Shown: positions 33,755 through 45,009, numbered from the stretch's first letter. The stretch is 64,000 nt of DNA from Chrysaora quinquecirrha (GCA_014526335.1 JACTAT010000368.1:472261-536260), one strand, 5' to 3'. Made by a program: numbers and translations. Notes: generated by a model from the letters alone, not told the origin.

Positions 33755-34967
33755 TGTGCTGAATTAATATTTCAATTTGTGAATATGGAGAATATGGAGG
33801 AAGGAGTTAGGCCATTTCTTTTTGGGGCACTTCAAGACGGAGGATACAAGAAGGAATCACCATCAAAGCACGAATCTGGCTTAAAAAACTATGGACAGTT
33901 CTGAACAGTTGATACTAGAAGTCATGTACAACGTTTAGAAATCTTGCACGTATCTCAGTAGTGTTGAAATGGACTTAATAGGTAGCATAGGGAAATGTAA
34001 TTAGAGTATTGTTTTTATATTAGTAGCGTATGTAGTTGCGCATGAGAGCAATAGGCGATTCCCCTTTACTAGGCTATATAAGTGCACCGTCGCCTATTGT
34101 TCTCCAGAGGCCTCTGATCGCGAGTAGAGCAAAGACTAAAGATTAGAGTAAAGAAATTCAAGTAAAGATAGAGAACTCTGTGGTCGTGAGTACCATATTG
34201 TTGTTCAATAAGAAGCGCACAGGATATTTAGTACACGAAGATACGATTGGTATCTTGGTAGGATAAGCGACTAGTATTCATTATTCTTTCAATTCTTATA
34301 TATTTGTAGTTAAATTTGTATTGAAATATTGTCGATCTTAGACCTAAATGTTATTGCGCATACTTGAATTATCTGTATGAAAGAAATATTGTATCTTTAG
34401 TCATTAAGTAAGTAAGTAAGCAAGTTTAGCTTGTTTGGTCTCTCGGTTCCTAAGTCAAGGTTACTAGTGTTCCTTAAGTCGCTGTTTTCTCAGGTTAGAA
34501 AACTTTTCTTGTAACCTGTAGGTACCCTCCGTTTTACTAGGCGTAAACCCTTAAGGTTATTGGTCCGCTAGGTTGCCTAGAAACTGTATTGTGGTATTCT
34601 TACGTATTTTAAAGTAGTTTAAATTTGTTTAATCGTGTTGTGTTTGTGTTGAGATATTATTGGTGAGCCTTTTGCTTCACAAATTGGCGAAGATCTTTCT
34701 TGTCTTTTCTCTTGCGAGGCTTAGGGTTTGCGTAGGGAGTTTTTTGACCTCGCGCTTAGGATAGACCTTTTTTCTTGTTTCTTGTTTGTTTGTTTGTTTG
34801 TCATCTTTTTTTAATTCGATAATATAATTAATAGCTTCTGCAGAAACTAATCTAAATCGAATATCTGAATAATACAAAATAATACAAAATTTCTATTTCT
34901 ATTTCTTTTGTTACAGTCCTCTTTTTTAGGTTATCGGTCAAGGTGTCAGCCCCGTAGATTCCCGACA
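33755..34967 (+). repeat. BEL/Pao 3' LTR
   Basis: 1,213 bp, preceded by a purine tract (gaagaggggag, 33,742-33,752). It is longer than the 5' LTR because of an insert of about 125 bp near 34,783-34,908 that starts with a (GTTT)n run, and shorter by 18 bp near 34,280. Otherwise it is about 99% identical by eye. Confidence 0.92.
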
Positions 34968-35347
34968 GACAAGCTAGCTGGATAAGACCACGACACCTAA
35001 GCACCTTCTGTTAACTTTTACAATTTTCTTAAGTTGGTCAGTTTTATGTTAAGACAAAACAATAAATAAGTCATATAGCCTAAGTGAAATAGGCGAAATA
35101 TAAATAATTTACATACATATCATTAAAATTAATTTTAAAAATAACTTCAGCATTACCCCAGCATTATTATGCATCAAGTTCTATTAATAAAAGACTTTAA
35201 TCAGTAGGAAAGTATTCATGAGTAAAAAGGTTCTTTCTAAAGTACTATAGGTGCTTGTTAATGTTAACAAGATTAAAGATTAAATGAAGATTTTAAACAA
35301 GAACTTCAACACACAATACAAAAAATTGAATATAAAATAGAATGAAA
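34968..35347. other. Flank of the BEL element, 3' region of the small YscW-like gene
   Basis: AT-rich and without open frames of note. A minus-strand ATTAAA at about 35,195-35,200 could serve as poly(A) signal for the gene ending at 35,348. Confidence 0.4.
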
Positions 35348-35500
35348 CTAGTATTGCTTAACTTCAATATTCTTTTCACATGCATCTGATTTTTCTCTTA
35401 TCTGGACATGGTGCCAAACAACATCCAGATAGTCACCTCTTTTTAACCATTCTTTAGAGGTTTCATCTCGCTTCCAGCCGATATTCAAACAGGCACAAAT
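35348..35500 (-). CDS. YscW/YbaY-like small protein, exon 2 (C-terminus)
   Basis: The acceptor (ctaacattttccag) is followed by 50 codons reading ICACLNIGWKRDETSKEWLK, then GDYLDVVWHHVQI, ending NIEVKQY and TAG (35,348-35,350). It joins exon 1 (49,027-49,299) in phase 0, giving RYS-ICACLNIGWK. That continues the beta-strand pattern of the YscW/YbaY domain. The product would be 141 residues. The link across a 13.5-kb intron is inferred from phase, strand and domain completion. Confidence 0.6.
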   Translation of the reverse strand: MCACLNIGWKRDETSKEWLKRGDYLDVVWHHVQIREKSDACEKNIEVKQY

Positions 35501-36092
35501 CTGGAAAATGTTAGTACTTTATATTCACTTAAGAAAAATTTCAATTTCGAATTGTTTGCTGTTTTGCGCTTTTTTTACCTCAAAGTTTCAACTCAATTGT
35601 ACAGCTTGGGGCACAGCTTATGGTCATGACGCTTGATGCTTAAAGCATACCACATATGGCAACTGAAAAATGCAGGTCTGCGGGTCCTGAAAATGCAGGT
35701 TCCTTGCAAAACAATGAAAAGTCGCTCATGTAACGGAATTCATAGCGCCAAAGAAATTTGTGTGAGGCTTACGCCCATTTCCTTCCCTCCTGTTGTTTTA
35801 CACATCATGTGCACCGCATTGTCTGCAATTCTTTTTTCCGAAAATTTTTGGATTTTGCGATTTGCGAAGTTTCTGATGTGCGAACAAAATTCCAACACCA
35901 CATACAGAAACATTCGAAGTACATAAATAAATAAGTTTGAAACAACAACCAGATACAATTACTGTCCCCATCATTTTGTCACTAAAACGGGATTTCAGTG
36001 AAAACAATAGGTCTTTAAGCAAACGTTTACGAGATTTAGCTGGAGTGATTTGCCCCTTGGCTTAAATATAGTCTTTGAGATGCACAAAATTT

Positions 36093-36442
36093 CAAAATTG
36101 CGATGAACAGCGGAATCATTTTCGGGCATACTTAAAAGCTTTTTTCGTCTGACACTCCTCAGAGTATGAACGTCAGAAACAGACCGAAACAATAGACTGA
36201 AACTCTTCAAATAATTCTATTGGTCTTCCCGCTGTATCCGACCAGCTGATTGGTGTTTAAAACACAATGCCAATTCAGCTTTTCGTTCTTTCTGATTGGT
36301 GCATTTCGAGCCGCATCTGGGTATAAATTCCGCCTTAGTCTATTGTTTCGGTCTGTTTCTGACGTTCATACTCTGAGGAGTGTCAGACGAAAAAAGCTTT
36401 TAAGTATGCCCGAAAATGATTCCGCTGTTCATCGCAATTTTG
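36093..36442. repeat. Perfect 106-bp inverted repeat with a 138-bp spacer
   Basis: 36,093-36,198 and 36,337-36,442 are exact reverse complements over 106 of 106 bases. The spacer holds CCAAT-type boxes in both directions (gattggtg twice) and a TATA box (GGGTATAAATTCC, 36,319-36,331) aimed into the right arm. Each arm read outward holds TTCGGTCTGTTTCTGACG and a short frame starting MPENDSAVHRNF. A 14-bp direct repeat, TTGGCTTAAATATA, lies at 36,057 and 36,440. Confidence 0.85.
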
Positions 36443-37013
36443 GCTTAAATATATTGGTTATGTTTAGCATACAAGTACAGTATACAAGTACTGTGAAGAT
36501 TTTACACAGATTTAACCTAGCAGACGTAATTTCAGGAAAATATTATCTGTGTTCTAAAATGAGTTCCATGTCACATATCTTAGTTGCATTTCACCAAGAA
36601 ATTCAATAATTTCTGATGGCTAGTGTAAAATGCAGGTCACATTTTGCTGGTCACCGCGGCAGGTCACCTTTAGGGTCAAGGGCCGAAAATTGTAACAAAA
36701 GAAATCTTTTGAATTCAGGATGCAAAGGCCGCCATTGTGCAGAAGTGTTGAAATCTGTTGCTTATAGGGCTTGAAACAAGACAAATGATTGCGACAAGAA
36801 TTTTTTACATTTCCCCAAAGGGCACAGCGACCATTCTTTGTCATTCTCTTGTGTGTGTGTGTGCCTTTTATTTTAAATCGAAATTACTTTTAGCTACAAA
36901 TGCAACTAGTCTAATTCGATTATTTAAGGAAAAATACGAATTAACGGAAAATTTATAAAAATTTTTAAATACATTATATGAAGAATTAATTACGAAGACA
37001 TACATTGCATCTG

Positions 37014-37067
37014 CAGGTGGCCCCATCCCAGCTCTTAATTCAGGTGGCCCCATCCCAGCTCTTAATT
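37014..37067. repeat. Tandem duplication of 27 bp
   Basis: Two exact copies of caggtggccccatcccagct followed by cttaatt, at 37,014-37,040 and 37,041-37,067. Confidence 0.9.
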
Positions 37068-37085
37068 ATTCTTTTGAATTGGACT

Positions 37086-37372
37086 ACAATGCCTGCCAGA
37101 ATACTTGGAACGCCAGATTGAATTTCCTACTCAACGCCACATCTCCCCTCCCCCCTCTACAAACAATGTTGGTTTAATGAATGATAAAACATTTCAGGTG
37201 CACATGAACATTGAAATCACGTAGCAGCACCCTTCAACATGACAAAACAACATTGTCTCTAGGGGGAGGGGGGGATTGAGTCCGTGAGCTGTGCTTGGAA
37301 TTGTTAACACTATTTCATGGGAAAAAGGCTAGAAATATGATGGGTGTTCCAACAAATTCTGGCAGGCATTGT
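37086..37372. mobile_element. 287-bp MITE, copy 1
   Basis: Terminal inverted repeats ACAATGCCTGCCAGAAT are perfect over 17 bp. A 2-bp direct repeat CT lies on each side. About 99% identical to the copy at 45,873. No coding sequence. Confidence 0.85.
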
Positions 37373-38359
37373 CTGAAAGCTGAAAATCGTATTTTTCATC
37401 AGATGTGGTTGAAACATTGCATTTAGTGGTATTTTTGAGCGGAGAATTCGAATATGACAATAATTTTGCTCTATATGATCATTAGGTATATATAATGACG
37501 TCACAATTCAGAGATAGGGGGGTAAATGGAAATGTCGACGTGAAGTAAGGCATCTGCTATAGCAGGCGAAGATTTAATGGCATATTTGTAGTTTCATATG
37601 TTGAAAAAATCTCTGTAATACCTTATTGTATATATGCGTAAATAAAATAAGACCTCCATACACGGTATAATGCAGCCAAAGAACAGAGTTACCATAGGGG
37701 TCTGGGAACTAGTGTTTGAATTTTTATTCTAAAGATGGCAATGTTATTTTCAATTAATGAAAAATGATTCTCAGAGTTAATTAAGAGGAATATGTTCGTC
37801 TTGAACATGTCGATAATGTGTGATACCATATTCCTATCTTTTTTCGGAATAAAACATATTGATTCACTTGTGATACAGCTTATGAATCCTTATGAACCCA
37901 AAAGTAGACAACTGAATTGAATTGAATTGAATTGAATGTTGAACTTAAGTCAACGGTTTGCACCTAAATTGTGTACTTTAAAAAAGGAAAATCAATTCTT
38001 AGTCTTGTTTTTTGTTCATTTTCTTTCGATGTATCAGATTTCATCAGATCAGATTTGTTTCCTAAACTTCCAACTCTCTGAGTTCAATGGTTAAAAAATA
38101 ATTTTGGGAAGTTTTGCCCAGAAGACTGCTAGAATAAAATATGATATGACTTTAGTCTAATCTATTCTTTTAAGGATGCAGTCATCCTTTGTTTGCAATT
38201 TACAGCGCGATCGAGTTAAATATCTACAAATAAAAGTACTTATTTTCAATAACAGATCCCTGTACACCCTGCAATGTTTTTATTATAATAATTCGTAAAA
38301 ATAGGAGTATGTACAAGAGAGATGAAACTCAAAATAGAGGGTGCAAACCGTTGGGGATT

Positions 38360-41000
38360 TTACTCAAAATTCAACTCAAAATTCATTGTGAAGTTTTCAA
38401 ACTCATTTTGGTCCTGACTTGGACTTCTATAGATTGTGACAAAGAAATACTTTTTCCTATTCAACTGAATCTCGCACACAACGCATTCAGACAGAGTCGC
38501 TAAGTCAAATCGATTTTTTGAAGGAAGAGAGTCTTTGACATATAGCCCAACGCCACCCCTTTTCACATTGTGTGGATGGTTACTTTTTAAAAACGTATAG
38601 CCGTCTAAAGCTAGTCTATCTTCATTGCATGTGTTGTCAAGGTGGGTTTCAACAATGCCAATAAGATCATAATTACACACCGAATTATAAGCCTCTATAA
38701 GGGAGACTCGTGAGAAATCATGCGCAGCAATACTATTTAAATTCCAAGTGCAAAAATTAAGTGTTTCAGGGCCTGGGTTTGTTTCTACATCACCACTTTG
38801 CAGAATCCTCCTAAGGACTAACCATTTCGTATGAAGTGTATAGCACGTTATGCACCCAATGTAAAAATACGCGTACAGGAAAAGAAAGCGCTTGATAACG
38901 AACCGCTTGTGACGAACAAAACAAATGATACCACTTGGAATTCGCTTCAGTATTTCTACAGTTGTATAAATTGCTATCTTTGCAAACTGATGCAAGTGGA
39001 CGAACAAGGGAAAGAAGGAAAACCACCCTGTACAATGTATGTGCAGTACCGTGGGGGATGTTCAGTACCGTGGGGGATATTCAGTACCATGGGGGCATAC
39101 CATGAGTCGTGTGGGGAGGCATCTCTGAGTACCGTGGGGGATATTCAGTACCGTGGGGGCACATCATGAGTCGTGTGGGGGATATCCAGTACCGTGGGGG
39201 CATACCATGATTCATGTGGGGGCATACCTTGGAGTACCGTGGGGGATATTCAGTACTGTGGGGTAAATCATCCTTTAGATTCATTAAATCATTGCTGAAA
39301 TCACGGATGAAAGACGGGGGCACATTATTTGGCTACTAAAAGCTCTTGGTTCTCAACTGTCGACGAGCCTGAATTCTTATTCTTATCCGAATTGGAATGC
39401 GATCTGAAGACAGTTTATCACTTGATTCTCAATGTGTCGGTAATTTTTATGCTTAAGACGTTTATGCAGTATTATAGTATTACTGTTCTACTGTTCCACG
39501 TAGGGAATGTAATGTTGAGTCTTGAAAAAAGGGAAGCTACGCGAGAAACGTCTAGAAAAGCACATAAATCTATTCACGGTTAACACATATTTTGACAAGA
39601 ATGTAAAAATGTTAAACCAAACACGATAAATTGTACTTGTTGAGACTAAAATCTGGCGTAAATTTCCTTAAAATCATCCCGTTAAATTCAAGCCCCGCTT
39701 ACACGAGATCGGATCCAAATCAGAGCGGATCCATTTGTATCGGATTCCATGTTTTGAGGGGTGCTTACACGGGAACGGATCCAAAAGTGTTAAATGTTGA
39801 AAAGCCTGGTGCAGGACTTTTTGGAAAAGACATTCCTGTTTTGCTTACTGTAATAACTCGCAGCGCTTACAAAATTTATCTGAAAGTTTTGGATTTGCTT
39901 TCGAATGTAAAGTATTGGAATTACTGTAGAACGGAAATAGGACTTCATTGATTTTCTTATTTTGTCTGCGTTATCTGTAGGAAATTTGTTAACCTTCCCT
40001 ATTTCCGGCACATCGAGGATGTAGTGTCTTCAGATCGCATTCCAATTCGGATAAGAATAAGAATTCAGGCTCGTCGACAGTTGAGAACCAAGAGCTTTTA
40101 GTAGCCTAATAATGTGCGCCCGTCTTTCATCCGTGATTTCAGCAATGATTTAATGAATCTAAATGGTGATTTACCCCACGGTACTGAATATCCCCCACAC
40201 GACTCATGATGTGCCCCCACGGTACTGAATATCCCCCACGGTACTCAGAGATGCCTCCCCACACGACTCATGGTATGCCCCCACACGAATCATGGTATGC
40301 CCCCACGGTACTGAATATCCCCCAGACGACTCATGATGCCTCCCCACACGACTCATGGTATGCCCCCACATGAATCATGGTATGCCCCCACGGTACTGAA
40401 TATCCCCCACACGACTCATGATGTACCCCACGGTACTGAATATCCCCACGGTACTCAGAGATGCCTCCCACACGAATCATGGTATGCCCCACACGAATCA
40501 TGGTATGCCCCACAGTACTGAATATCCCCACACAACTCATGATGCCTCCCACACGACTCATGGTATGCCCCACACGAATCATGGTATGCCCCACGGTACT
40601 GAATATCCCCACACGACTCATGATGTGCCCCACGGTACTGAATATCCCCACGGTACTCAGAGATGCCTCCCCACACGACTCATGGTATGCCCCCGCGGTA
40701 CTGAATATCCCCCACGGTACTGAACATCCCCCACGGTACTTCACATACATTGTACAGGGTGAAAACAGCGTTGGCACAGAGTGCACTGCAAACAATTCTA
40801 TTGTCAGCGCTAGGGGTAGAACGGGGATTGAGATTGCAATAAAGCAACAGCAATACCAGTAAAGCTTAAAGACTTGGAAGAGAATTGAAAAAGGCCTGAC
40901 AGTTTTACTCAGGGGACACGATCTTTGAATAGATACACGGAAACACCCTATTGTTGCCCGCCACTGATTGATTTCAACCGGCATCGTCATAGGGAAATTC
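38360..41000 (-). pseudogene. LINE ORF2 N-terminus with 2A-like motif and APE endonuclease, truncated and interrupted
   Basis: The reading starts about 40,990 with a hydrophobic leader (WYCCCFIAISIPVLPLALTI). It is interrupted by a foldback element (39,024-40,761) and resumes to SGDVETNPGP (38,768-38,794), the 2A ribosome-skipping motif. The endonuclease then begins (NFCTWNLNSIA, LIGIVETHLD, GGVGLYVKDSL, FFVTIYRSPS). It ends at about 38,360, before the GDFN and SDH motifs, so the reverse transcriptase is missing. 2A motifs at this position are known from CR1/L2/Rex1-type LINEs of invertebrates, where they separate the leader from the endonuclease. Confidence 0.8.
39024..40761. mobile_element. 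Foldback element with tandem-repeat inverted arms (1,738 bp)
   Basis: The termini CACCCTGTACAATGTATGTG and its inverse are bounded by a 5-bp duplication AAAAC (39,019-39,023 and 40,762-40,766). The arms (39,024-39,410 and about 40,020-40,761) are built of CAGTACCGTGGGGGATATT and GGCATACCATGAGTCGTGTG units, then a shared unique part (gacgagcctgaattcttatt). The central 0.6 kb has no recognisable gene. It sits inside the LINE ORF2 leader, which continues on both sides. Confidence 0.85.
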
Positions 41001-41627
41001 TCTCGCTGGCTCTAGTCCGCAAGCCACAATGCAACCACCATTGCCACATCCTAGGTAACATAACACACAATATATGTTAAGACTTTAGTTGAATTGAATA
41101 TTTTAACCTCGTTTATGTGAAGTGTTTATCACGTGGATGTCTTGTGTGTCATGTGTTGTGTCGTTGTAGTTTTTTTTTTTACTATTTCTCGTCTGATTTG
41201 ATTCGTTGTAATCAAAAAATCGTACAATATACCAAACGAAAACAGCAAAAAGTAAAAAGAAGCTTACAATAAACACAAGTGAGGCTGACAATAGAAAAAA
41301 GTGAGTACACAAAGGTTGGAACAAAATTTCCAATCATTTGGGATTTGTTAACAGCTGTTGGCATGGTGTAGGGAGCAGTGTTGCATGTTTTGGAATTTTA
41401 TAATTTGAAATTTCCTAAATAAAGAAAAAAAAACGTTCTGGCATTGTTTGTTTGCTTTGAAAAACGTTGACTTGAAACTAGTATTCGCAGTTCAATATTT
41501 GCATATGAAAAGAGATGTTACTAATGTCGCCCCAATGGGTTAAAAATGCAGACAGACTCCAGCCCCGTTAAAGAATAGCAAAACAACAACAGGTCTCAGG
41601 GACTATGCCCTGTCTAACTGAACTCAC
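41001..41627. other. LINE inter-ORF region
   Basis: Between ORF1 and ORF2 of the 2A LINE, on the minus strand. There is a short hydrophobic frame at 41,103-41,333 and no other recognisable feature. Confidence 0.35.
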
Positions 41628-42354
41628 TACTCTTCCTCTGTTTGAGTTTCTTCTCCTGCCACAACTGATCCTTCAACATCACTTTCTGCATTGGCTTCAC
41701 CATTTAGATTCAGATCTGCAAGAATTTCCATGAGACCCTTCTCCCCATCGAAGTAGTGGAATCTATCTCCTATTTTGGCACACAATCTACAATTTATGTC
41801 TGCAAAGGCAAACCCAAGGTGCTTTTCTTCTAGAACTTTCGACGTTTTTATGACAGTGTCTAGTCTTTTCTTTGTCAGATCTAATCTTACCTTATACTTC
41901 GGAGAGCTCTTTCTGGCGCGATAAACGGCTTACCTGTGCCGCCAAGTGGTGAATCTGACGATCATCGTGTGGATCATTTTACCTTTCACAACTCTTGGCC
42001 GTCCAATTCGGTGTGCTCTGTCAACTACGTTATCTGGCACGCTAACTTTTAATTCTTTAAAGACTGTCTTTACCTTCTGGAGACATTTCTAACCTGTTTC
42101 ATTTTCCTCCGATGCTATACCATCGATGCGTATAGGCACAAGCGTCTATTATACTGTTCTTGGTCGTCGACTCCTTTCTCTAATTGTGAAATATAACTTT
42201 CCATAATCGCTATCCTTGATTCAAGGACATCAATCTTCTCGTTTTGCTTCATAATTGTATCGTGCAAATTTTGTATGCAATCTTTCGTTGCCATTGATTT
42301 CTTCACCTCGGCGAATCTGGTATCAAAATATTCTTGATATTTTGGTATGGTCAT
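41628..42354 (-). pseudogene. LINE ORF1 remnant (coiled coil + RNA-binding region)
   Basis: The start MTIPKYQEYFDTRFAEV leads into a coiled coil (NEKIDVLESRIAIMESYISQ) and DDQEQYNRRLCL. It then continues in another frame with RIDGIASEENE, VDRAHRIGRPRVVKGK, FADINCRLCAKIGDRFHYF and an acidic end (TQTEEE, TAG at 41,628-41,630). Lesions: a frameshift near 42,128, TAG near 42,091 and TAA near 41,935. The DQEQY and RAHRIG blocks are typical of LINE ORF1 proteins. It lies upstream of the 2A ORF2 on the same strand, so both belong to one element. Confidence 0.7.
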
Positions 42355-42704
42355 GATGGCCTACTCGTCCCACACGTTTGGTAAAAAAGATATTCACAAT
42401 AATCTCGACGAATTCCAATTGACTACTCCAAAAAACAACTATACCCAATTAAACGATGATCCTATGGTCATGTTCCACAGTTTGCATTAATCATTCGTAC
42501 TAACAAAATAGAATAAAAACTCCCATTTCAGCCGCAGCTCAACGTTCACATATCCACTCCGCACGCCGCCATCACCAAGTGATTGGATGACAACAATTGG
42601 ATGATTGGAAGTGATTGGATGACAACACAGCACGCGATGGAAATGCAATAAAAATAGAACAGCTTAGGAAATTTCTGATTCAGTATTTGTTTCCATAATT
42701 TTTA

Positions 42705-42900
42705 TGTCCGAAGGACATATTAAGAGGGTGTTCGTTGTAATAGGCATATAGGTAGGCATATAGGCATATAGGCATATAGGCATATAGGCATATAGGCATA
42801 TAGATGCTTTTTCGTGCCAAAACGTAACAAAAGATAAACCACAAATAATAGGAATTAAACTTTGAAATCGCCGTTAAGTGTTGTCGTTAGTGGGCATAAT
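42705..42900. repeat. Diverged copy of the GTCCGAAGGAC repeat, with an 8-bp minisatellite
   Basis: It starts ttatgtccgaaggacatatt and aagagggtgttcgt, as at 49.7 and 60-62 kb. The following short repeat is here (CATATAGG)n at 42,741-42,803 instead of TATG runs. It then resumes with gctttttcgtgccaaaacgt. Confidence 0.75.
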
Positions 42901-42951
42901 TAACAAAATGCAATTGCTTGCCAAAAACATCAATTAGTATCAACTGTTAGT

Positions 42952-43022
42952 GTAGCGCAGTGGAATAATGCGCTTGCTTCTTGCTCTAAGGGTTGCGAGC
43001 TCGATCCAGATGCAGGAAACTA
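42952..43022 (+). mobile_element. tRNA-derived SINE head
   Basis: A box A-like (GTGTAGCGCAGTGGAATAA) and B box-like (GGTTGCGAGCTCGATCC) pair is spaced as in a tRNA, but no acceptor stem closes the fold. It is likely the 5' part of a SINE and not a tRNA gene. Confidence 0.55.
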
Positions 43023-43360
43023 AAAATTTGACACCATGATTTTCTCGCAAAATAGCCGGCTCGGTCGGGCTTCAAAAAAAGGTTTGACTACAATATTGCA
43101 AATTGTTGCTCAAGTCTAATTTGATTTTATTTTTTATTTTGAAATATTTTCATACAATTTTTGATTGGGTTGTTATTCTCAGAGGTTTCTAGAAGTCCTC
43201 TTACATGTAAGATATTTTCGTGTGAAGAGTGGAGGAGATTGTGGCGCAGTAGAAATTGTTGCCAAGTTAGACAGAAGAAATTTTTTCAAAACAGTTTGCG
43301 GCTTCGAGAATCATCTGAAAATAAATGGTTCAAAGTTGGCAATCAATTCTTCGAAGTGCT

Positions 43361-43450
43361 ACAATGCCTGCCAAAAGTCTTGGAACACTCGCACTATTTT
43401 TACTCAGATATACAGCAAAACAGCATACCTGTATTCTGAGAAGTTGACAG
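43361..43450 (+). mobile_element. Diverged end of the 287-bp MITE family
   Basis: ACAATGCCTGCCAAAAGTCTTGGAAC matches the left terminus of the MITE at 37,086. The rest of the element is not recognisable. Confidence 0.5.
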
Positions 43451-44460
43451 CGAAATTCTATCTAAAATAACGATTTCCTCGCAGTTGCGAACTTGTTGAG
43501 CGTGTTTGTCGAGCGTGAAGAAGAAATTTCTTCTGTCCCTTCCTTTCCTCCAGCTCTATTTCGACAGCCTCGATGTGAAGCGGAGGTGGATCACCCCTGA
43601 CCCATTAGTCACCCTGTCACGGGTATTTTCACATTGAATTTATGAAACCCGGTAATCTCTTACTCTTCTCGCAAGTAATGTAATAAAGCAATCCGGAGAC
43701 AAATTTCTCTTCATGAGAACATAAACAAGCTGTCTATACTGGCACTCAGAACATGACTAGGATTAAATTATTCATACTCTCGGTTATATGGTATACCTAT
43801 TGCATAAAGAAACTTCATACAAAGTATTTTGTGCGATAACCTTAATGTTCTGTAATAAGTCGCATTCGATTTTGCAAAGCGGCTATTGTATAATTGAAAA
43901 TAGAACAACCAAATCCATCAAGGTGTCTAGCACCCTTGCTCTAAATTTGCGGAAAATCATTGAATTATTGTTAACCTGTGTTGCCAGACAACTCCAACTG
44001 CATTAAATTCCAAGTATTACTATTTCAAAAATAGAAATGATGTGCAATTGTATTTTTATTATGATTATAGCAATAATACGCCCAATTTTCACATAAAGGG
44101 GCTGCCCCCCTTCATAACGCCCCCGGGGTGCAAAATATTCAATTCTTGTTGGTGCCAATAAAATCAGCACCATCGATTACCCTAGGTTGGGGACTATTCT
44201 ACTAATTATCGAATATAGTCATCTGCATAGTATGCGAAATTCTTATGATAGCTTTTGGAGATTCTAGAATTAAATTAATCATTTGAAGCGAAGATTACAG
44301 GTTTCGGTGCACTGAAGGGAGTTATTTGTTACACAGTTTAACCTATGAGTTCAAATTTATTAGTACATATACGTTACTAGAGGTTTTCTATTTTCGATTC
44401 AAAGCTTTGGGATTCTTCCAGGAAAGATTCATCTGATCGCATTGTCAACAATCGCATCAT
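43451..44460. other. Intronic stretch, nothing recognised
   Basis: No conserved frames. A short GC-rich piece, ctgccccccttcataacgcccccggggtgc, at about 44,102-44,131 resembles the end of a hAT-type MITE. Confidence 0.35.
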
Positions 44461-44729
44461 CATCATAATGGATCATTATCATCATCACCATCATCATCAC
44501 AATCACCAATCATTGTCTTCAACATGATCATCATTGTTGAAGAAGATGATGATCATGTTGAAGACGATGATGATCATGTTTAAGACGGTGATCATCATTT
44601 TCTTCTTCAACGTGATCATCATCATCGTTGTCGTCGTCGTCGAGCATCATATTGATCATCATGATCGTCTTTAGCATGACCATTATGGTCATTATCATCC
44701 TCTTCAAAGTCATCATCATCTTCAAAATT

Positions 44730-44811
<82 letters not shown>

Positions 44812-44930
44812 CCAACATAATCATTATCTCATCATCGTTGTCTTCTTTTTCGTCATCTTCGTCATTATTAACATCATCTTCATCATTATTATCATCATCA
44901 TCAGCGCCCTTCGGACATTGCTACAGCGTT
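44461..44930. repeat. ATC/GAT trinucleotide microsatellite ending in GTCC-palindrome motif
   Basis: Degenerate blocks of CATCAT/GATGAT surround a pure (ATC)n run at 44,728-44,812. The block ends in gcccttcggacattgctaca, the same boundary motif that ends the GAT arrays at 61,520 and 62,430. Confidence 0.9.
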
Positions 44931-45009
44931 GCTATTTTTACAAGAATGTGATACAAAGGATCATTGTCCATTACAAACAGTCTGTCTTTAGTAGCGTTGT
45001 TATTGTTAC

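Larger units (their letters stand above)
26757..34967 (+). mobile_element. BEL/Pao LTR retrotransposon, recent insertion
   Basis: 8.2 kb bounded by LTRs and by a 4-bp direct repeat (GACA before 26,757 and after 34,967). The gag/pol content is typical of BEL/Pao: DUF1759-type gag, zinc knuckles, a DSGS protease, RT with YVDD, RNase H, an H2C2/DDE integrase and a C-terminal Pao domain. LTRs differ by only about seven substitutions, an 18-bp deletion and a 125-bp insertion, so the insertion is young, but the coding frame is broken in at least three places. Confidence 0.93.

Noticed and set aside
38768..38794. 2A motif as evidence of an integrated virus
   Set aside because: The surrounding protein is a LINE leader and endonuclease; 2A motifs are known in such LINEs, and no viral gene is nearby.
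39026..40745. Regularly spaced GTACCGTGGGGG repeats looking like a CRISPR array
   Set aside because: Spacing is irregular, there are no unique spacers, the genome is eukaryotic, and the repeats form inverted arms with a target duplication.
42952..43022. A genuine tRNA gene
   Set aside because: Box A and B words are present but acceptor and anticodon stems do not pair; a SINE head fits better. The same applies to 62,466-62,535.
44531..44951. Poly-Met and poly-Ile open frames
   Set aside because: They are translations of the ATC/GAT microsatellite.
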